A stretch of DNA of 64,000 bases from Lysobacteraceae bacterium SCN 69-320 (GCA_001725155.1 MEFP01000005.1:212206-276205), one strand, 5' to 3'; positions 14,884-23,204 are shown, numbered from the stretch's first letter. Numbers and translations: made by a program. The notes: generated by a model not told the origin, from the letters alone.

Positions 14884-15689
14884 TGGCCCCGAAGCGCAAA
14901 CCCAAGTCCGCGGCGGCCGCGGTTGTTGTCGCACCGGAGATGCCGGCAACCTCCCTCGTGCTGCGCTGCAGCCGTGCCGACGGCTCGTCGAAAAACGGAT
15001 TCGTCTGGCCGACCGTGGCCGGCGCCGAGGTCGTTGCCCCCGACTGGCTCGCGAACAACGAATGCGGGCACGGGCTGCATGGCTGGCTGTTCGGGGCCGG
15101 AGACCACACCTCTTCGAGCTACGCCGAGGATCCGAACGCGTTGTGGTACGTCCTCGAGGTCGTAACCACCGACATCGTCATGCTCGGCGGCAAGTGCAAG
15201 TTCCCGCGGTGCATGATCCGCTTCGTCGGCCCCCGCGGTGATGCGGCTGCCTACATGCTCGCGCACGAGCCGCGGTCGCGCGACGTCGCGGTCATCGGCG
15301 CATGCCGCCAGGTTGGTGACACCCAGTCGGTGATCGTCGGCTACGGCGGCACGGCCACGGCCGGCGACGGCGGCACGGCCACGGCCGGCGACGGCGGCAC
15401 GGCCACGGCCGGCTACGGCGGCACGGCCACGGCCGGCGACGGCGGCACGGCCACGGCCGGCGACGGCGGCACGGCCACGGCCGGCACCCGCGGCACGGCC
15501 ACGGCCGGCACCCGCGGCACGGCCACGGCCGGCGACGGCGGCGAGCTGCGGATCCAGTGGTGGGACGCGAAGGCTTCCCGCTACCGCACGGCGACCGCAT
15601 ACGTCGGCGAGGACGGCATCAAGCCGAACACGCCGTACCGGCTCGACGCCAATCACAAGTTCGTCGAAGCGCCGAAGGGAGAATGCTGA
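14883..15689 (+). CDS. DUF7666-type protein with eight 8-residue GTATAGDG repeats
   Basis: 268 residues. Residues 20-150 form a globular domain (GLHGWLFGAG, then EDPNALWYVLEVVT and HEPRSRDVAVIGA). Residues 156-219 are eight tandem copies of GTATAG[D/Y/T][G/R], followed by a final domain (LRIQWWDAKASRYR). The repeats should form a regular beta-solenoid or helix-like stalk. The pattern fits a phage and bacterial family annotated DUF7666, function unknown. It is followed closely by rdgC. The repeat sits in the middle, so the two domains may be held apart by a variable-length stalk. Confidence 0.75.
   Translation: MAPKRKPKSAAAAVVVAPEMPATSLVLRCSRADGSSKNGFVWPTVAGAEVVAPDWLANNECGHGLHGWLFGAGDHTSSSYAEDPNALWYVLEVVTTDIVMLGGKCKFPRCMIRFVGPRGDAAAYMLAHEPRSRDVAVIGACRQVGDTQSVIVGYGGTATAGDGGTATAGDGGTATAGYGGTATAGDGGTATAGDGGTATAGTRGTATAGTRGTATAGDGGELRIQWWDAKASRYRTATAYVGEDGIKPNTPYRLDANHKFVEAPKGEC
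15348..15539 (+). repeat. Eight tandem 24-bp repeats inside the DUF7666-type gene
   Basis: The unit GGCACGGCCACGGCCGGC plus a variable 6 bases (GACGGC, TACGGC or ACCCGC) occurs eight times without interruption. Six copies carry [GT]ACGGC-like ends and two adjacent copies carry ACCCGC. Nucleotide identity between copies is almost complete, so they were duplicated recently or are kept uniform. The unit is a multiple of three, so changes in copy number keep the frame. Confidence 0.95.
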
Positions 15690-16606
15690 TGTTCTTCCGC
15701 AACCTGACCCTGTTCCGCTTCTCGGAAGCGGTCGCAGACGACGCGGCCGTCGATCTCGACAACAGCCTCGACGCCAAGCGCCTGCGCCCGTGCGGTCCGC
15801 TGGAGCAGTCCACGCGCGGCTTCGTCTCGCCGCACGGCCGAGGACATGACGCGCTGACGCACTCGGTCGGCCCGTACACACTGATCGCGCTCGGCGGCGA
15901 AGACAAGCAGCTGCCCGCGAGCGTCGTCAACGAGGAGCTCTCGAAGCGCCTCCAGACGATCGCCGAGCAGCAGGGCCGCCGCGTCGGCGCGAAGGAGCGG
16001 AAGCGGATGAAGGACGAAATCCTGACCGACTTCCTGCCGCGCGCATTCACCGTGCAGACCCGCACCCTCGCCTATCTCGATCTCAAGAGCGGCTGGCTCG
16101 TCGTCGACACCGCGTCGCGCAAGGTCGCCGAGGAAGTGCTGTCCGAGCTGCGCGAGGCAACCGGCACCTTCCCAGCGACGCCGATGGCGCCCGAGGAATC
16201 GCCCCGCGTCCTGATGACCGACTGGGTCGTCAGCGGGAAGCTGCCGGCCGGCATCGCTCTCGGCTACGACTGCGAGCTGCGTGACTACGCCAAAGCGGGC
16301 GCGATCGTGCGCTGCCGCCGGCAGGACCTCGAAACCGACGAGGTGCGCGAGCACCTCAAGACCGGCAAGCAGGTGTATCAGCTCGGCCTGACCTTCGATG
16401 ACCGCATCAGCTTCGTGCTCGGCGAGGACCTTGTCGTTCGCAAGCTCCGGTTCCTCGACCAGGTGATCGACGAGCTCAAGGAAACCGACGTCGATTCGGC
16501 CGCCGCCGAGCTCGACTCGCGCTTCGCGCTGATGTCGCACGAGCTCGCCCGCCTGCTCGCCAAGCTCGACGAGCTGTTCGGCCTGCCGCGTCCGACGGAC
16601 CGCTGA
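15689..16606 (+). CDS. rdgC: Recombination-associated protein RdgC
   Basis: 305 residues, normal RdgC length. It opens with MFFRNLTLFRF and contains the diagnostic R-P-C-G-x-x-E segment, SHGRGHDALTHSV-like and LGFTRKE-type conserved blocks, and a C-terminal helical region with FALM-x-x-EL. RdgC forms a ring on double-stranded DNA and restrains RecA. Here it is a phage copy, translationally coupled to the DUF7666-type gene (TGATG). It may help phage recombination or keep the SOS response in check. Confidence 0.93.
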   Translation: MFFRNLTLFRFSEAVADDAAVDLDNSLDAKRLRPCGPLEQSTRGFVSPHGRGHDALTHSVGPYTLIALGGEDKQLPASVVNEELSKRLQTIAEQQGRRVGAKERKRMKDEILTDFLPRAFTVQTRTLAYLDLKSGWLVVDTASRKVAEEVLSELREATGTFPATPMAPEESPRVLMTDWVVSGKLPAGIALGYDCELRDYAKAGAIVRCRRQDLETDEVREHLKTGKQVYQLGLTFDDRISFVLGEDLVVRKLRFLDQVIDELKETDVDSAAAELDSRFALMSHELARLLAKLDELFGLPRPTDR

Positions 16607-16607
16607 T

Positions 16608-16802
16608 ATGCACACGCGCTTGCCGTTCCTCGCCGCCGCCCTGCTGCTACTCGCGCCTGCCGCCTACGCCGGCGCGATCCGCCTCATCGAGCGCAACGGC
16701 GATCAGCTGACGGCCCGCGATGTCGTCGAGCTGCGCATCCCGCGCGACGGGGTCGTCGTGTACGTGTCCGACAGCATCTTCGCGGCGAGGTTCGAACCGT
16801 GA
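16608..16802 (+). CDS. Small exported phage protein, 64 aa
   Basis: Residues 1-22 form a signal peptide (hydrophobic LAAALLLLAPAAYA, probable cleavage after AYA). The mature 42 residues are beta-rich and contain ERNGDQLTARDVVELRIPRDGVVVYVSD. It may act in the periplasm, for example in exclusion. The stop overlaps the next GTG start. Confidence 0.55.
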   Translation: MHTRLPFLAAALLLLAPAAYAGAIRLIERNGDQLTARDVVELRIPRDGVVVYVSDSIFAARFEP

Positions 16803-17143
16803 GGGCCTGGGCGCAGATCAAGATTCGCGTGCCGGTCGAGCTGCATGCCGAGCTCAAGGTCGCTGCACGCGCCGAGGGCCGGAGCGTCAACGCAGAGATC
16901 GTGCGCCGCGTGCAAGCGAAGCCGCAGCCACAGCTGCCCGCGACACCAGCGCCGGTACCACTGCAGCCGGTTCTGCTGCAGCCCGGCCAGCGCGTCGCGC
17001 TTCAGGTCGACGGTCACGGCGTGCTCGCCGCGACTGTGCTTGGCCAAACACCGGCGGACCTTCGTGGTCCGCCCCGCCGCGAGACCGACGAGCCGCGCGC
17101 CAAATTCTGCGAACCCGAATCTCAGGAGAACTGGGCAGGATGA
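16799..17143 (+). CDS. Arc-like ribbon-helix-helix protein, phage
   Basis: GTG start at 16799 overlapping the previous stop. The first 45 residues (IKIRVPVELHAELKVAARAEGRSVNAEIVRRV) match the Arc/MetJ fold: a beta strand then two helices. A Pro/Gln-rich linker and a polar tail follow. It probably binds phage DNA as a dimer to regulate an operon. The target is not visible. Confidence 0.75.
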   Translation: MRAWAQIKIRVPVELHAELKVAARAEGRSVNAEIVRRVQAKPQPQLPATPAPVPLQPVLLQPGQRVALQVDGHGVLAATVLGQTPADLRGPPRRETDEPRAKFCEPESQENWAG

Positions 17144-18057
17144 GCGACAACACCAAAATCGAATGGTGCGACGCCACGTTCAATCCGTGGATGGGCTGCA
17201 CAAAGATTTCGCCCGGCTGCGACAACTGCTACGCCGCAGTGCTCGGTCGCCGCTTCGGCGTGAAGTGGGGAGCCGGCGCACCGCGCTTCGAATTCGACGA
17301 CAAGCACTGGGACTTGCCGCGGGCATGGAACCGGCGCGCTGAGCGCAAGGGCCGCACGATGCGCGTTTTCTGCGCGAGCATGGCGGACGTTTTCGACGCC
17401 GACGTGCCGCAGGCGTGGCGCGATCGCCTCTTCGCGCTGATACGCGAAACGCCGCACCTGACCTGGCTGCTCCTTACGAAGCGCATCGGCAACGTCGAGC
17501 GCATGCTCCCTGCCGACTGGGGCGACGGCTACGCGAACGTCCAGCTCGGCGCGACCATCGTTAACCAGGCCGAAGCGGACCGCGACGTGATCAAACTCCT
17601 GCGGACGCGCGCTCGCGTGCGGTTCGTGAGCATAGAGCCGATGCTCGGCCCGGTCCGGCTGTGGCTGCTCGGCGCATATGACTATGCCGAACACAGCATT
17701 GGCGCCGAGGTCTATGCACTGAGCGGGCTGCGGGCGATCCCCGATTGCGACTGGAAGAGCACGAAGCTCGACTGGGTGATATGTGGCGGCGAGAGCGGAC
17801 ATGGCGCGCGGCCGATGCATCCCGATTGGGTGCGATCGCTGCGCGACCAATGCGCGCACGAAGGCACGCCGTTCCTATTCAAGCAGTGGGGCGAATGGCT
17901 GCCTGGCAAGAGCATCGTCTCGCACATCCCTGTCCATGCGTCGACCGTCGTGCATGACGGCGCGCGTGGCTATGCGACCTGCTGGAAGGTCGGAAAGCAC
18001 GCCGCCGGCAGACTGCTCGACGGCGTCGAGCACAACGCATATCCGGTGACGCCATGA
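17140..18057 (+). CDS. DUF5131 (Gp37/Gp68) family phage protein
   Basis: 305 residues. It starts SDNTKIEWCDATFNPWMGCTK and has the Cys cluster C20-x6-C27-x2-C30 (ISPGCDNCYA). Later blocks FCASMADVFD, LLLTKRI, SIEPMLGP and ICGGESGHGARPM are diagnostic of the family. The Cys spacing and TIM-barrel-like length suggest a radical-SAM-related fold, but activity has not been established for it as far as I know. It is coupled to the next gene by ATGA. Confidence 0.88.
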   Translation: MSDNTKIEWCDATFNPWMGCTKISPGCDNCYAAVLGRRFGVKWGAGAPRFEFDDKHWDLPRAWNRRAERKGRTMRVFCASMADVFDADVPQAWRDRLFALIRETPHLTWLLLTKRIGNVERMLPADWGDGYANVQLGATIVNQAEADRDVIKLLRTRARVRFVSIEPMLGPVRLWLLGAYDYAEHSIGAEVYALSGLRAIPDCDWKSTKLDWVICGGESGHGARPMHPDWVRSLRDQCAHEGTPFLFKQWGEWLPGKSIVSHIPVHASTVVHDGARGYATCWKVGKHAAGRLLDGVEHNAYPVTP

Positions 18058-18707
18058 AAGAGCGCCCGATCCTTTTCAGCGGCGCCATGGTGCGAGCGCT
18101 GCTCGCCGGCACGAAGACGCAGACACGGCGCATTGCCAAGCTCAACGATGCGGGACGTCTGCAGCTGACGTGTCGACAGTGGCACCCGAATGATAGGGCC
18201 GCCATCCTTGCCTGCCCATTCGGCCTCGCCGGCGATCGCCTCTGGGTGCGCGAGACGTTCAAGCCGATCGCGAGCGGCCAGGTCAAGGGCGGCTACGGCA
18301 AGGTGCGGTACGGCTTCGCATACCAAGCCGACGGCGCGACGAAATGGGCGAGGCACGAAACCGAGATCGTCGACCTTACCGGTAAACCGCCTACCGGCCC
18401 GATGCAGTTTCAGGATCGGCCTTGGAAGCCGTCGATCCACATGCCGAAGCGGGCATCGCGCATCACGCTCGAGATCACCGACGTGCACGTGCAGCGGCTG
18501 CAGGACATCAGCGAGGCGGACGCGCGCGCCGAGGGCGTCATGTCGGTGCAATCGACAGAACCGGGGCTTGAGTCCTCGCCCTACTACCGGAGCCTCATGG
18601 GGCCGGCTGAGCTGTTCCGGATGCTCTGGGAATCCATCAACGGCGCCGGCAGCTGGGACGCCAATCCCTGGGTGTGGGCGCTGACGTTCAAGAGGGTCAC
18701 GCCATGA
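18054..18707 (+). CDS. ASCH-like phage protein, 217 aa
   Basis: It begins KERPILFSGAMVRALLAGTKTQTRR, a pattern shared by many phage proteins with an ASCH/PUA-like core. Further conserved parts are GDRLWVRETF, the ITLEITDVHVQRLQDISEADARAEG block and a C-terminal WDANPWVWALTFKR. ASCH folds bind RNA or modified nucleotides. It is nearly always next to DUF5131 proteins in phages of this type. The family is recognised from layout; substrate unknown. Confidence 0.75.
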   Translation: MKERPILFSGAMVRALLAGTKTQTRRIAKLNDAGRLQLTCRQWHPNDRAAILACPFGLAGDRLWVRETFKPIASGQVKGGYGKVRYGFAYQADGATKWARHETEIVDLTGKPPTGPMQFQDRPWKPSIHMPKRASRITLEITDVHVQRLQDISEADARAEGVMSVQSTEPGLESSPYYRSLMGPAELFRMLWESINGAGSWDANPWVWALTFKRVTP

Positions 18708-19021
18708 GACGGCGCTGCTACTTCATGTGCCTCAACATCGAAGGCTTCCTGCGCAACAGCAAATTCCCGCGCGACTTCCGCGGCATGTTCCGCGACGACT
18801 CCGGCCGCCAGTTCACGCCCGACGAAGCTCGTGACCACCTCTGGAGCGAGGTGCACGCCGGTCACAAGGTCATCCCGTGCAGCAGCGAATGCGCGAATCC
18901 CTGCAAGCACGCCGACCGCGGTTGCGCAGGTTTCGACTACGCCGGCGGCGGATGCCCCGGCTATTCCATCGACAACGAGGCGCGCGACGAATCCGCGATC
19001 CTGGAGCACTCCAATGCCTGA
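18704..19021 (+). CDS. Cysteine-rich phage protein, 105 aa
   Basis: The C-terminal half holds a cluster of six Cys with the spacing CSSECANPCKHADRGCAG...GGGC, likely a zinc- or cluster-binding site. It is coupled to the ASCH-like gene. No named family was recognised. Confidence 0.6.
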   Translation: MRRRCYFMCLNIEGFLRNSKFPRDFRGMFRDDSGRQFTPDEARDHLWSEVHAGHKVIPCSSECANPCKHADRGCAGFDYAGGGCPGYSIDNEARDESAILEHSNA

Positions 19022-20342
19022 CACCCCGAACACCGAATACGCGCTGCAGGTCCAGGCCCTGCGCGATCTCCTCGATGATGCCCAGCACTGGGCACTCGCT
19101 TCGCACGATATCGGCGACAGCGTCACGGCGAAACTCCCGCTGCTCCGCGCCCTGCTCGAAACCATCAACGCCGCCCCGGTAGTTGCCGCGCCCGCTGCGC
19201 AGGGTGAGGCGGTCTATCTCAATCTGCCGGAGTTCGTGCGCACCGGCGGATTCCAGGGCGACAACACGAAGCTGTGCAGCAGCATCGATGCGCTGCTCGA
19301 ACTCGACGCCCGCAATGCGCTGGTGCCGCACGGCATTGGCGGCCACGCTCGCACGCTGCTCGAAGCCGCGGCGAACCGCATTCGCCATGCCCCGCAGCCG
19401 TCTGCGCCCGCTCGCAATCCGCACAAGGAACTGCTGCGCCAAGCGCTCGCAGCGATGACCGCGCTGCATTCCAGCATGCAACCGACAGAGACGCACGACG
19501 GCGGCATCGCTCCGGCTGCTGCAGTGCGCGCATTCGTCAACGAGCACGCGCGGCTTCTGGCTGCGGAAAACCTTTTCGCCGCTGCCGCATCCCAGCCCTC
19601 TGCGGACGATGCGCCGCTGCCTTCCCGAAATTCCGAGTTCGGCCGGTTCTACGCGCAGCTCCGCGAGGTGTTCGCGCGTCGCTTTCCAAAGTGCCGCGAT
19701 TGCGCCGACGACGGCCCGATCTGTCCTGGCACTGGCCTGCCGTGCGAATGGCCGAAGCTTCCGGATGACCCTCCCGCCGATGCGCGGGAGGGCGAGATAG
19801 CTGCAGCGCACGCGTTGCTGAGCACGCGCGGCGTGCAGACCGACAACCATGACACCGAAGCCGACCTTACCCTTCCGGAGCGGATTGAGTGCCTGATCTC
19901 GGCGCACGACGAGGCAATGGCCGACTTGCAGTCTGACTACGATGCTGAGACAGGCGATGCGCGGGATGCCGTTGCGGAAACGCGCACTACGATCTGCGGA
20001 CAGTGCAGCGAAACAGTGCCGCTGCCGGCCGAGCCGCACCACTACTGCGCCGCGTGCTGCCGCGCCGACTCCGAACGCCTGGACTACGTGGCCAGCGAGT
20101 ATCTGACGCTGCGGCCGATAAAAGCGGGAATGGCCATTGGCTGGCAGCTGCTGAACCACGACGCGTCCGCCATCGTTGCCGAGGTGCACATAGACGACCC
20201 TCGGTCCTGCATCGACGAGGTCGCCCGTCCTCAGTCTGCATGGCCCGAGTGCAGCGGCGATCCCGCCTGCTGCCCCGAGAACGAGGGCTACGGCTGCTGC
20301 AAGCCGAATCCGGCCGACCGCGCCATGGGAGGTGAGTCGTGA
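19014..20342 (+). CDS. Large modular phage protein, 442 aa, with several zinc-like motifs
   Basis: Modular: an N-terminal helical part (about 10-60), a middle domain with CRDCADDGPICPGTGLPCEWP (about 220-245), a helical stretch, a CGQCSE...HHYCAACC motif (about 328-350) and a final Cys-rich tail CSGDPACCPENEGYGCC. It looks like a chain of small metal-binding modules. No family was recognised, and the gene may be a phage fusion of parts found separately elsewhere. Confidence 0.5.
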   Translation: MPDTPNTEYALQVQALRDLLDDAQHWALASHDIGDSVTAKLPLLRALLETINAAPVVAAPAAQGEAVYLNLPEFVRTGGFQGDNTKLCSSIDALLELDARNALVPHGIGGHARTLLEAAANRIRHAPQPSAPARNPHKELLRQALAAMTALHSSMQPTETHDGGIAPAAAVRAFVNEHARLLAAENLFAAAASQPSADDAPLPSRNSEFGRFYAQLREVFARRFPKCRDCADDGPICPGTGLPCEWPKLPDDPPADAREGEIAAAHALLSTRGVQTDNHDTEADLTLPERIECLISAHDEAMADLQSDYDAETGDARDAVAETRTTICGQCSETVPLPAEPHHYCAACCRADSERLDYVASEYLTLRPIKAGMAIGWQLLNHDASAIVAEVHIDDPRSCIDEVARPQSAWPECSGDPACCPENEGYGCCKPNPADRAMGGES

Positions 20343-20998
20343 GGCTTCCGGATTTCATCACATTCACCGGCGCTGACGATCGCACATGCGTCAACTGGAT
20401 GCGGAACATCGCCACGAAGTATCCCGTCGAGTGGGGCGTTTTGTTCTCACCATCGCGCCAGGGCGTTGACCAGCGCTACCCGGGCGGCGACAAGCAATCG
20501 GAATTGGCGTGGAGTGGCCTGCGCCTCGCCGCACATCTCTGCGGCGGCCACGCGCGTTACGTCATGGGCGAAGGCGAGAAGACGCGCATTCCGGTTGACC
20601 TCGGCTACTGGCAGCGAGTGCAGGTGAACCACGTCGCCCCTGACGGCCGGTGCATTGCACGCTTCTGCCATTCGTGGGGTACCAAGGGCATCGCGCAAGC
20701 GCGCGGCGACACGTTCCCTGCCGACGCCAGTGTGGAATGGTTATACGACCGCTCAGGCGGCAATGGCGTGGCGCCGAAGACGTGGCCGAAACATCCGGGG
20801 CGCGGGCGCGTTGGATACGCGGGCGGCATCAATCCCGACAACGTGCTCGACGTACTCCGCGCGATCAATTGCGACGGCCCTTACTGGATCGACATGGAAA
20901 CCGGCGTGCGCGACGCAGCCGACTGGTTCGATCTCGACAAGGTGCAGCGCGTCTGCGAGCTCGTCTACGGCGCAGCCACGGGAGATAGCAATGACTGA
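20339..20998 (+). CDS. PRAI-like TIM-barrel protein, phage
   Basis: GTG start coupled to the previous gene. 219 residues resembling the phosphoribosylanthranilate isomerase fold: FITFTGADDRTCVNWMRNIATKYPVEWGVLF at the N-terminus, LRLAAHLCGGHA in the middle and YWIDMETGVRD with a terminal helix. Real TrpF active-site residues (Cys near strand 1, Asp near strand 5) are not clearly retained. Such proteins occur in phages without tryptophan genes; the substrate is unknown. Confidence 0.6.
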   Translation: MRLPDFITFTGADDRTCVNWMRNIATKYPVEWGVLFSPSRQGVDQRYPGGDKQSELAWSGLRLAAHLCGGHARYVMGEGEKTRIPVDLGYWQRVQVNHVAPDGRCIARFCHSWGTKGIAQARGDTFPADASVEWLYDRSGGNGVAPKTWPKHPGRGRVGYAGGINPDNVLDVLRAINCDGPYWIDMETGVRDAADWFDLDKVQRVCELVYGAATGDSND

Positions 20999-21182
20999 CC
21001 CCACCACGAAACGCCGCTACATCGAAATCTCCGGCGGCGGGCTCGCATCGCTGACCTGTTTGCCGGAGGAAGTCGAGCGCTACATTTTCGACTTCGTTGC
21101 AGAACCGGACGAGCCAGTCACGCTCCGGTCGATCTACCTCACCGACGCAGAACGCGCTGCGTTGCCGGACTGGGAGGGCTGA
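20991..21182 (+). CDS. Phage hypothetical protein, 63 aa
   Basis: The start overlaps the end of the previous gene, with GGAG upstream. Acidic, no motif recognised. Confidence 0.5.
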   Translation: MTDPTTKRRYIEISGGGLASLTCLPEEVERYIFDFVAEPDEPVTLRSIYLTDAERAALPDWEG

Positions 21183-21184
21183 CC

Positions 21185-21559
21185 ATGGCTGACCACATGA
21201 CCGCAGAGCAGTTGCGCAAGCAGCTCGTCGAAATCGAGATGTATGCGCGCACGCGGTGCCTCGCCGACGATGCCGGGAACAAGCCCGATCCGAATTCTGC
21301 TCTTGTCCACATCGCGAACACGCTCAGTCAGCTCGCCGCCCGCCTCTCCGGCATGGCGGCTGTGCCGACGTGGCAGCCGATCGGGACGGCGCCGAAGGAC
21401 GATCAGTGGATTCTGGGGTGGCGAGCGCATGACGTGAAGCCGCTAATAGTTAGATTCGATCCGCTTTTCGACGAATTCGAGGATGAATCCGGAACGCATA
21501 TTTACCATTTAACGTACTGGCACTCTCTTCCCGCAGCCCCGGAGCCTCCCCATGTCTGA
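21185..21559 (+). CDS. DUF551-like phage protein, 124 aa
   Basis: The C-terminal half reads WQPIGTAPKDDQWILGW and ends YWHSLPAAPEPP, the signature of the DUF551 family seen in many phages and prophages (W-x-P-I-x-T-x-P to W-x-P-L-P). The N-terminal half is a helical extension. Function unknown. Confidence 0.7.
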   Translation: MADHMTAEQLRKQLVEIEMYARTRCLADDAGNKPDPNSALVHIANTLSQLAARLSGMAAVPTWQPIGTAPKDDQWILGWRAHDVKPLIVRFDPLFDEFEDESGTHIYHLTYWHSLPAAPEPPHV

Positions 21560-21848
21560 GCATCTACACATCATGCAGCACGCAATGGGCATGGACGAGT
21601 ACGGACGGTTCATCCGCGGCGACTACCGCAATCACTACGTGATCGGCGCTGGTGCGCCCGCGCACGACGAGTGCATGGCGCTCGTCGCCGAAGGGCTCAT
21701 GGCGCTACACGCTGCAACCGAGCTGACCGGCGGCATGGACTGTTTTGTCGTCACCGACGCCGGCCGTCGCTGGGTGCAGAACAACAGTCCTGCGCCGCCG
21801 AAGGTGTCGCGCAGCCATCGCCGCCACGCCGGAGCACTTGCGGGGTGA
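21552..21848 (+). CDS. Phage hypothetical protein, 98 aa
   Basis: Begins with a His/Met-rich stretch (LHIMQHAMGMDEYGRF) and ends in a His/Arg-rich tail. Coupled by overlap to the DUF551-like gene. No family was recognised. Confidence 0.5.
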   Translation: MSEHLHIMQHAMGMDEYGRFIRGDYRNHYVIGAGAPAHDECMALVAEGLMALHAATELTGGMDCFVVTDAGRRWVQNNSPAPPKVSRSHRRHAGALAG

Positions 21849-21853
21849 TATCA

Positions 21854-22300
21854 ATGCCTGAAAAGACCGACGAACTGTTGCCGTGCCCGTTCTGCGGCGG
21901 CAATGCACGGATTGCGTGGGGATGTTTCGCTCGCGTCGCGTCCGCCGATTGCATGCGGTGCGGCGCGACAGGACCCGAAGTCGCTGCTCCGAAGGGCGAG
22001 AGATCTCAATCCGAGACCATCAGGCTCGCTGCCGAAAGTTGGAATCGACGAGCAGCCGAGGCGCAGCTCCGTCAAGACCTCGCCGACGTGGACGCGGCCG
22101 CATACCAAATGCAGATTGCCATCGCGTGCTACCTGCACGTGCAAGTTGCGCGCGGCGGCGTTGGCCGCATCAGTGTTAGCAAACACGACTTAATCGATTG
22201 GCCCGACGTGCTGAAGGGTGAACTCGAAACCTGGTCCGACCACGACGAGATCGTGCTGCGACTGAAGCCGGCCGATGCCTGCAAGGCGGTGAAGCCGTGA
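21854..22300 (+). CDS. Lar-like restriction alleviation family protein
   Basis: 148 residues. The N-terminal zinc ribbon LLPCPFCGGNARI, then CMRCGATGP and ETIRLAAESWNRRA, is the Lar family pattern. Rac Lar alleviates host type I restriction. The C-terminal half (about 70-148) is an added domain, not part of classical Lar. It may protect incoming phage DNA, like the phage methyltransferase on the other strand. Confidence 0.75.
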   Translation: MPEKTDELLPCPFCGGNARIAWGCFARVASADCMRCGATGPEVAAPKGERSQSETIRLAAESWNRRAAEAQLRQDLADVDAAAYQMQIAIACYLHVQVARGGVGRISVSKHDLIDWPDVLKGELETWSDHDEIVLRLKPADACKAVKP

Positions 22301-22491
22301 GCACTCGCGACGACGCATACGAGCGCCTGCTCGCCGAGTGGGCGCTCGGCGACTACGACAACGGCGAGAATGGCTGCCCGAACTGTGGGCGCTGCCGCCT
22401 CTGCAAGTGCGACAACGGAATGCACCGTTGCGAGAAGTGCAACTGGGTGCCGGAACTCAACGACTACGCGCCGGTGGGACTCGATGACTAG
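22297..22491 (+). CDS. Small zinc-binding phage protein, 64 aa
   Basis: GTG start coupled to the Lar-like stop. CPNCGRCRLCKC plus CEKC gives six or more Cys, enough for one or two zinc sites. No named family. Confidence 0.55.
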   Translation: MSTRDDAYERLLAEWALGDYDNGENGCPNCGRCRLCKCDNGMHRCEKCNWVPELNDYAPVGLDD

Positions 22492-22768
22492 CGACGGACC
22501 GTGGACCGAGCCGCAGCGCCGCGTCCGCATGTACTTCCGCCACGCCGATACCGGCGAAGTCATCGAGCTTCAGGGTCCGGTGAACCTCGAGATCAGCTAC
22601 CCGCCCGGCGGCTACCTCGATGACATCGAGTTCCGCATTTCCCAGCCGGACGGCGTGACCATCCCCTGCAAGCTGATGGCTTCGCACCGCACGCTCCGGA
22701 TTATGGGGATGATTCCGCCGTGGCGTCTCAAGCGCGCGTGCCGGCGGCAGACTTGGAGGCATTCGTGA
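22484..22768 (+). CDS. Phage hypothetical protein, 94 aa
   Basis: Overlaps the previous gene and ends TGATG onto the next. Beta-rich middle (GEVIELQGPVNLEISYPPGG). No family was recognised. Confidence 0.5.
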   Translation: MTSDGPWTEPQRRVRMYFRHADTGEVIELQGPVNLEISYPPGGYLDDIEFRISQPDGVTIPCKLMASHRTLRIMGMIPPWRLKRACRRQTWRHS

Positions 22769-22980
22769 TGCGCCCCGCAGCGAGGTCGTGGCACGACGTG
22801 CCCGTGCGCAACCCGGTCTATCTCGTCGGCACCTGCGTTCAGTTCGGCGCGCCACCTGAGGCCGACGACCCGATACTCATCGGTTGGTCCGGCGCGTTTC
22901 GGGTCACGGCTGACGACGGTCGCGAGTTTACGTTCGGCCGCGACACGCGCCGGCGCTGGCGCAAGCGCGCGAGGAGATAG
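22768..22980 (+). CDS. Phage hypothetical protein, 70 aa
   Basis: Start ATG at 22768 with GGAGG upstream. Beta-rich, ending in a basic helix (RRRWRKRARR), which may bind nucleic acid. No family was recognised. Confidence 0.5.
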   Translation: MRPAARSWHDVPVRNPVYLVGTCVQFGAPPEADDPILIGWSGAFRVTADDGREFTFGRDTRRRWRKRARR

Positions 22981-22982
22981 CC

Positions 22983-23201
22983 GTGTCCGCGCTGCTCACC
23001 CCGGACGACCTGCAGGCGCTGACGCACAAGCGCCAGCCAGCCGCGCAGATCCGCGAGTTGCGGCGCATGGGGCTGCAGCCGATCGTGCGTGCCGACGGCA
23101 CGCCGGCGATCACCTGGGACGCGGTCAATGCCCGTATGCAGGGCCAGGCGGCCAAGCCGCGGCCGCAGCTCAATTTGCGGGCCTTCCAGAAAGCGGGGTA
23201 G
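22983..23201 (+). CDS. DUF4224 protein (excisionase candidate)
   Basis: 72 residues from a GTG. LLTPDDLQALTHKRQPAAQIRELRRMGLQPI is the DUF4224 pattern: a short helix-turn-helix found next to phage integrases. The stop is 4 bases from the integrase start. Small DNA-binding proteins in this place act as excisionases; the role is inferred. Confidence 0.8.
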   Translation: MSALLTPDDLQALTHKRQPAAQIRELRRMGLQPIVRADGTPAITWDAVNARMQGQAAKPRPQLNLRAFQKAG

Positions 23202-23204
23202 CGT

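Noticed and set aside
15292..15600. Repeat array at 15348-15539 as a CRISPR
   Set aside because: Direct 24-bp units with no unique spacers, in frame inside a protein gene; not a CRISPR array.
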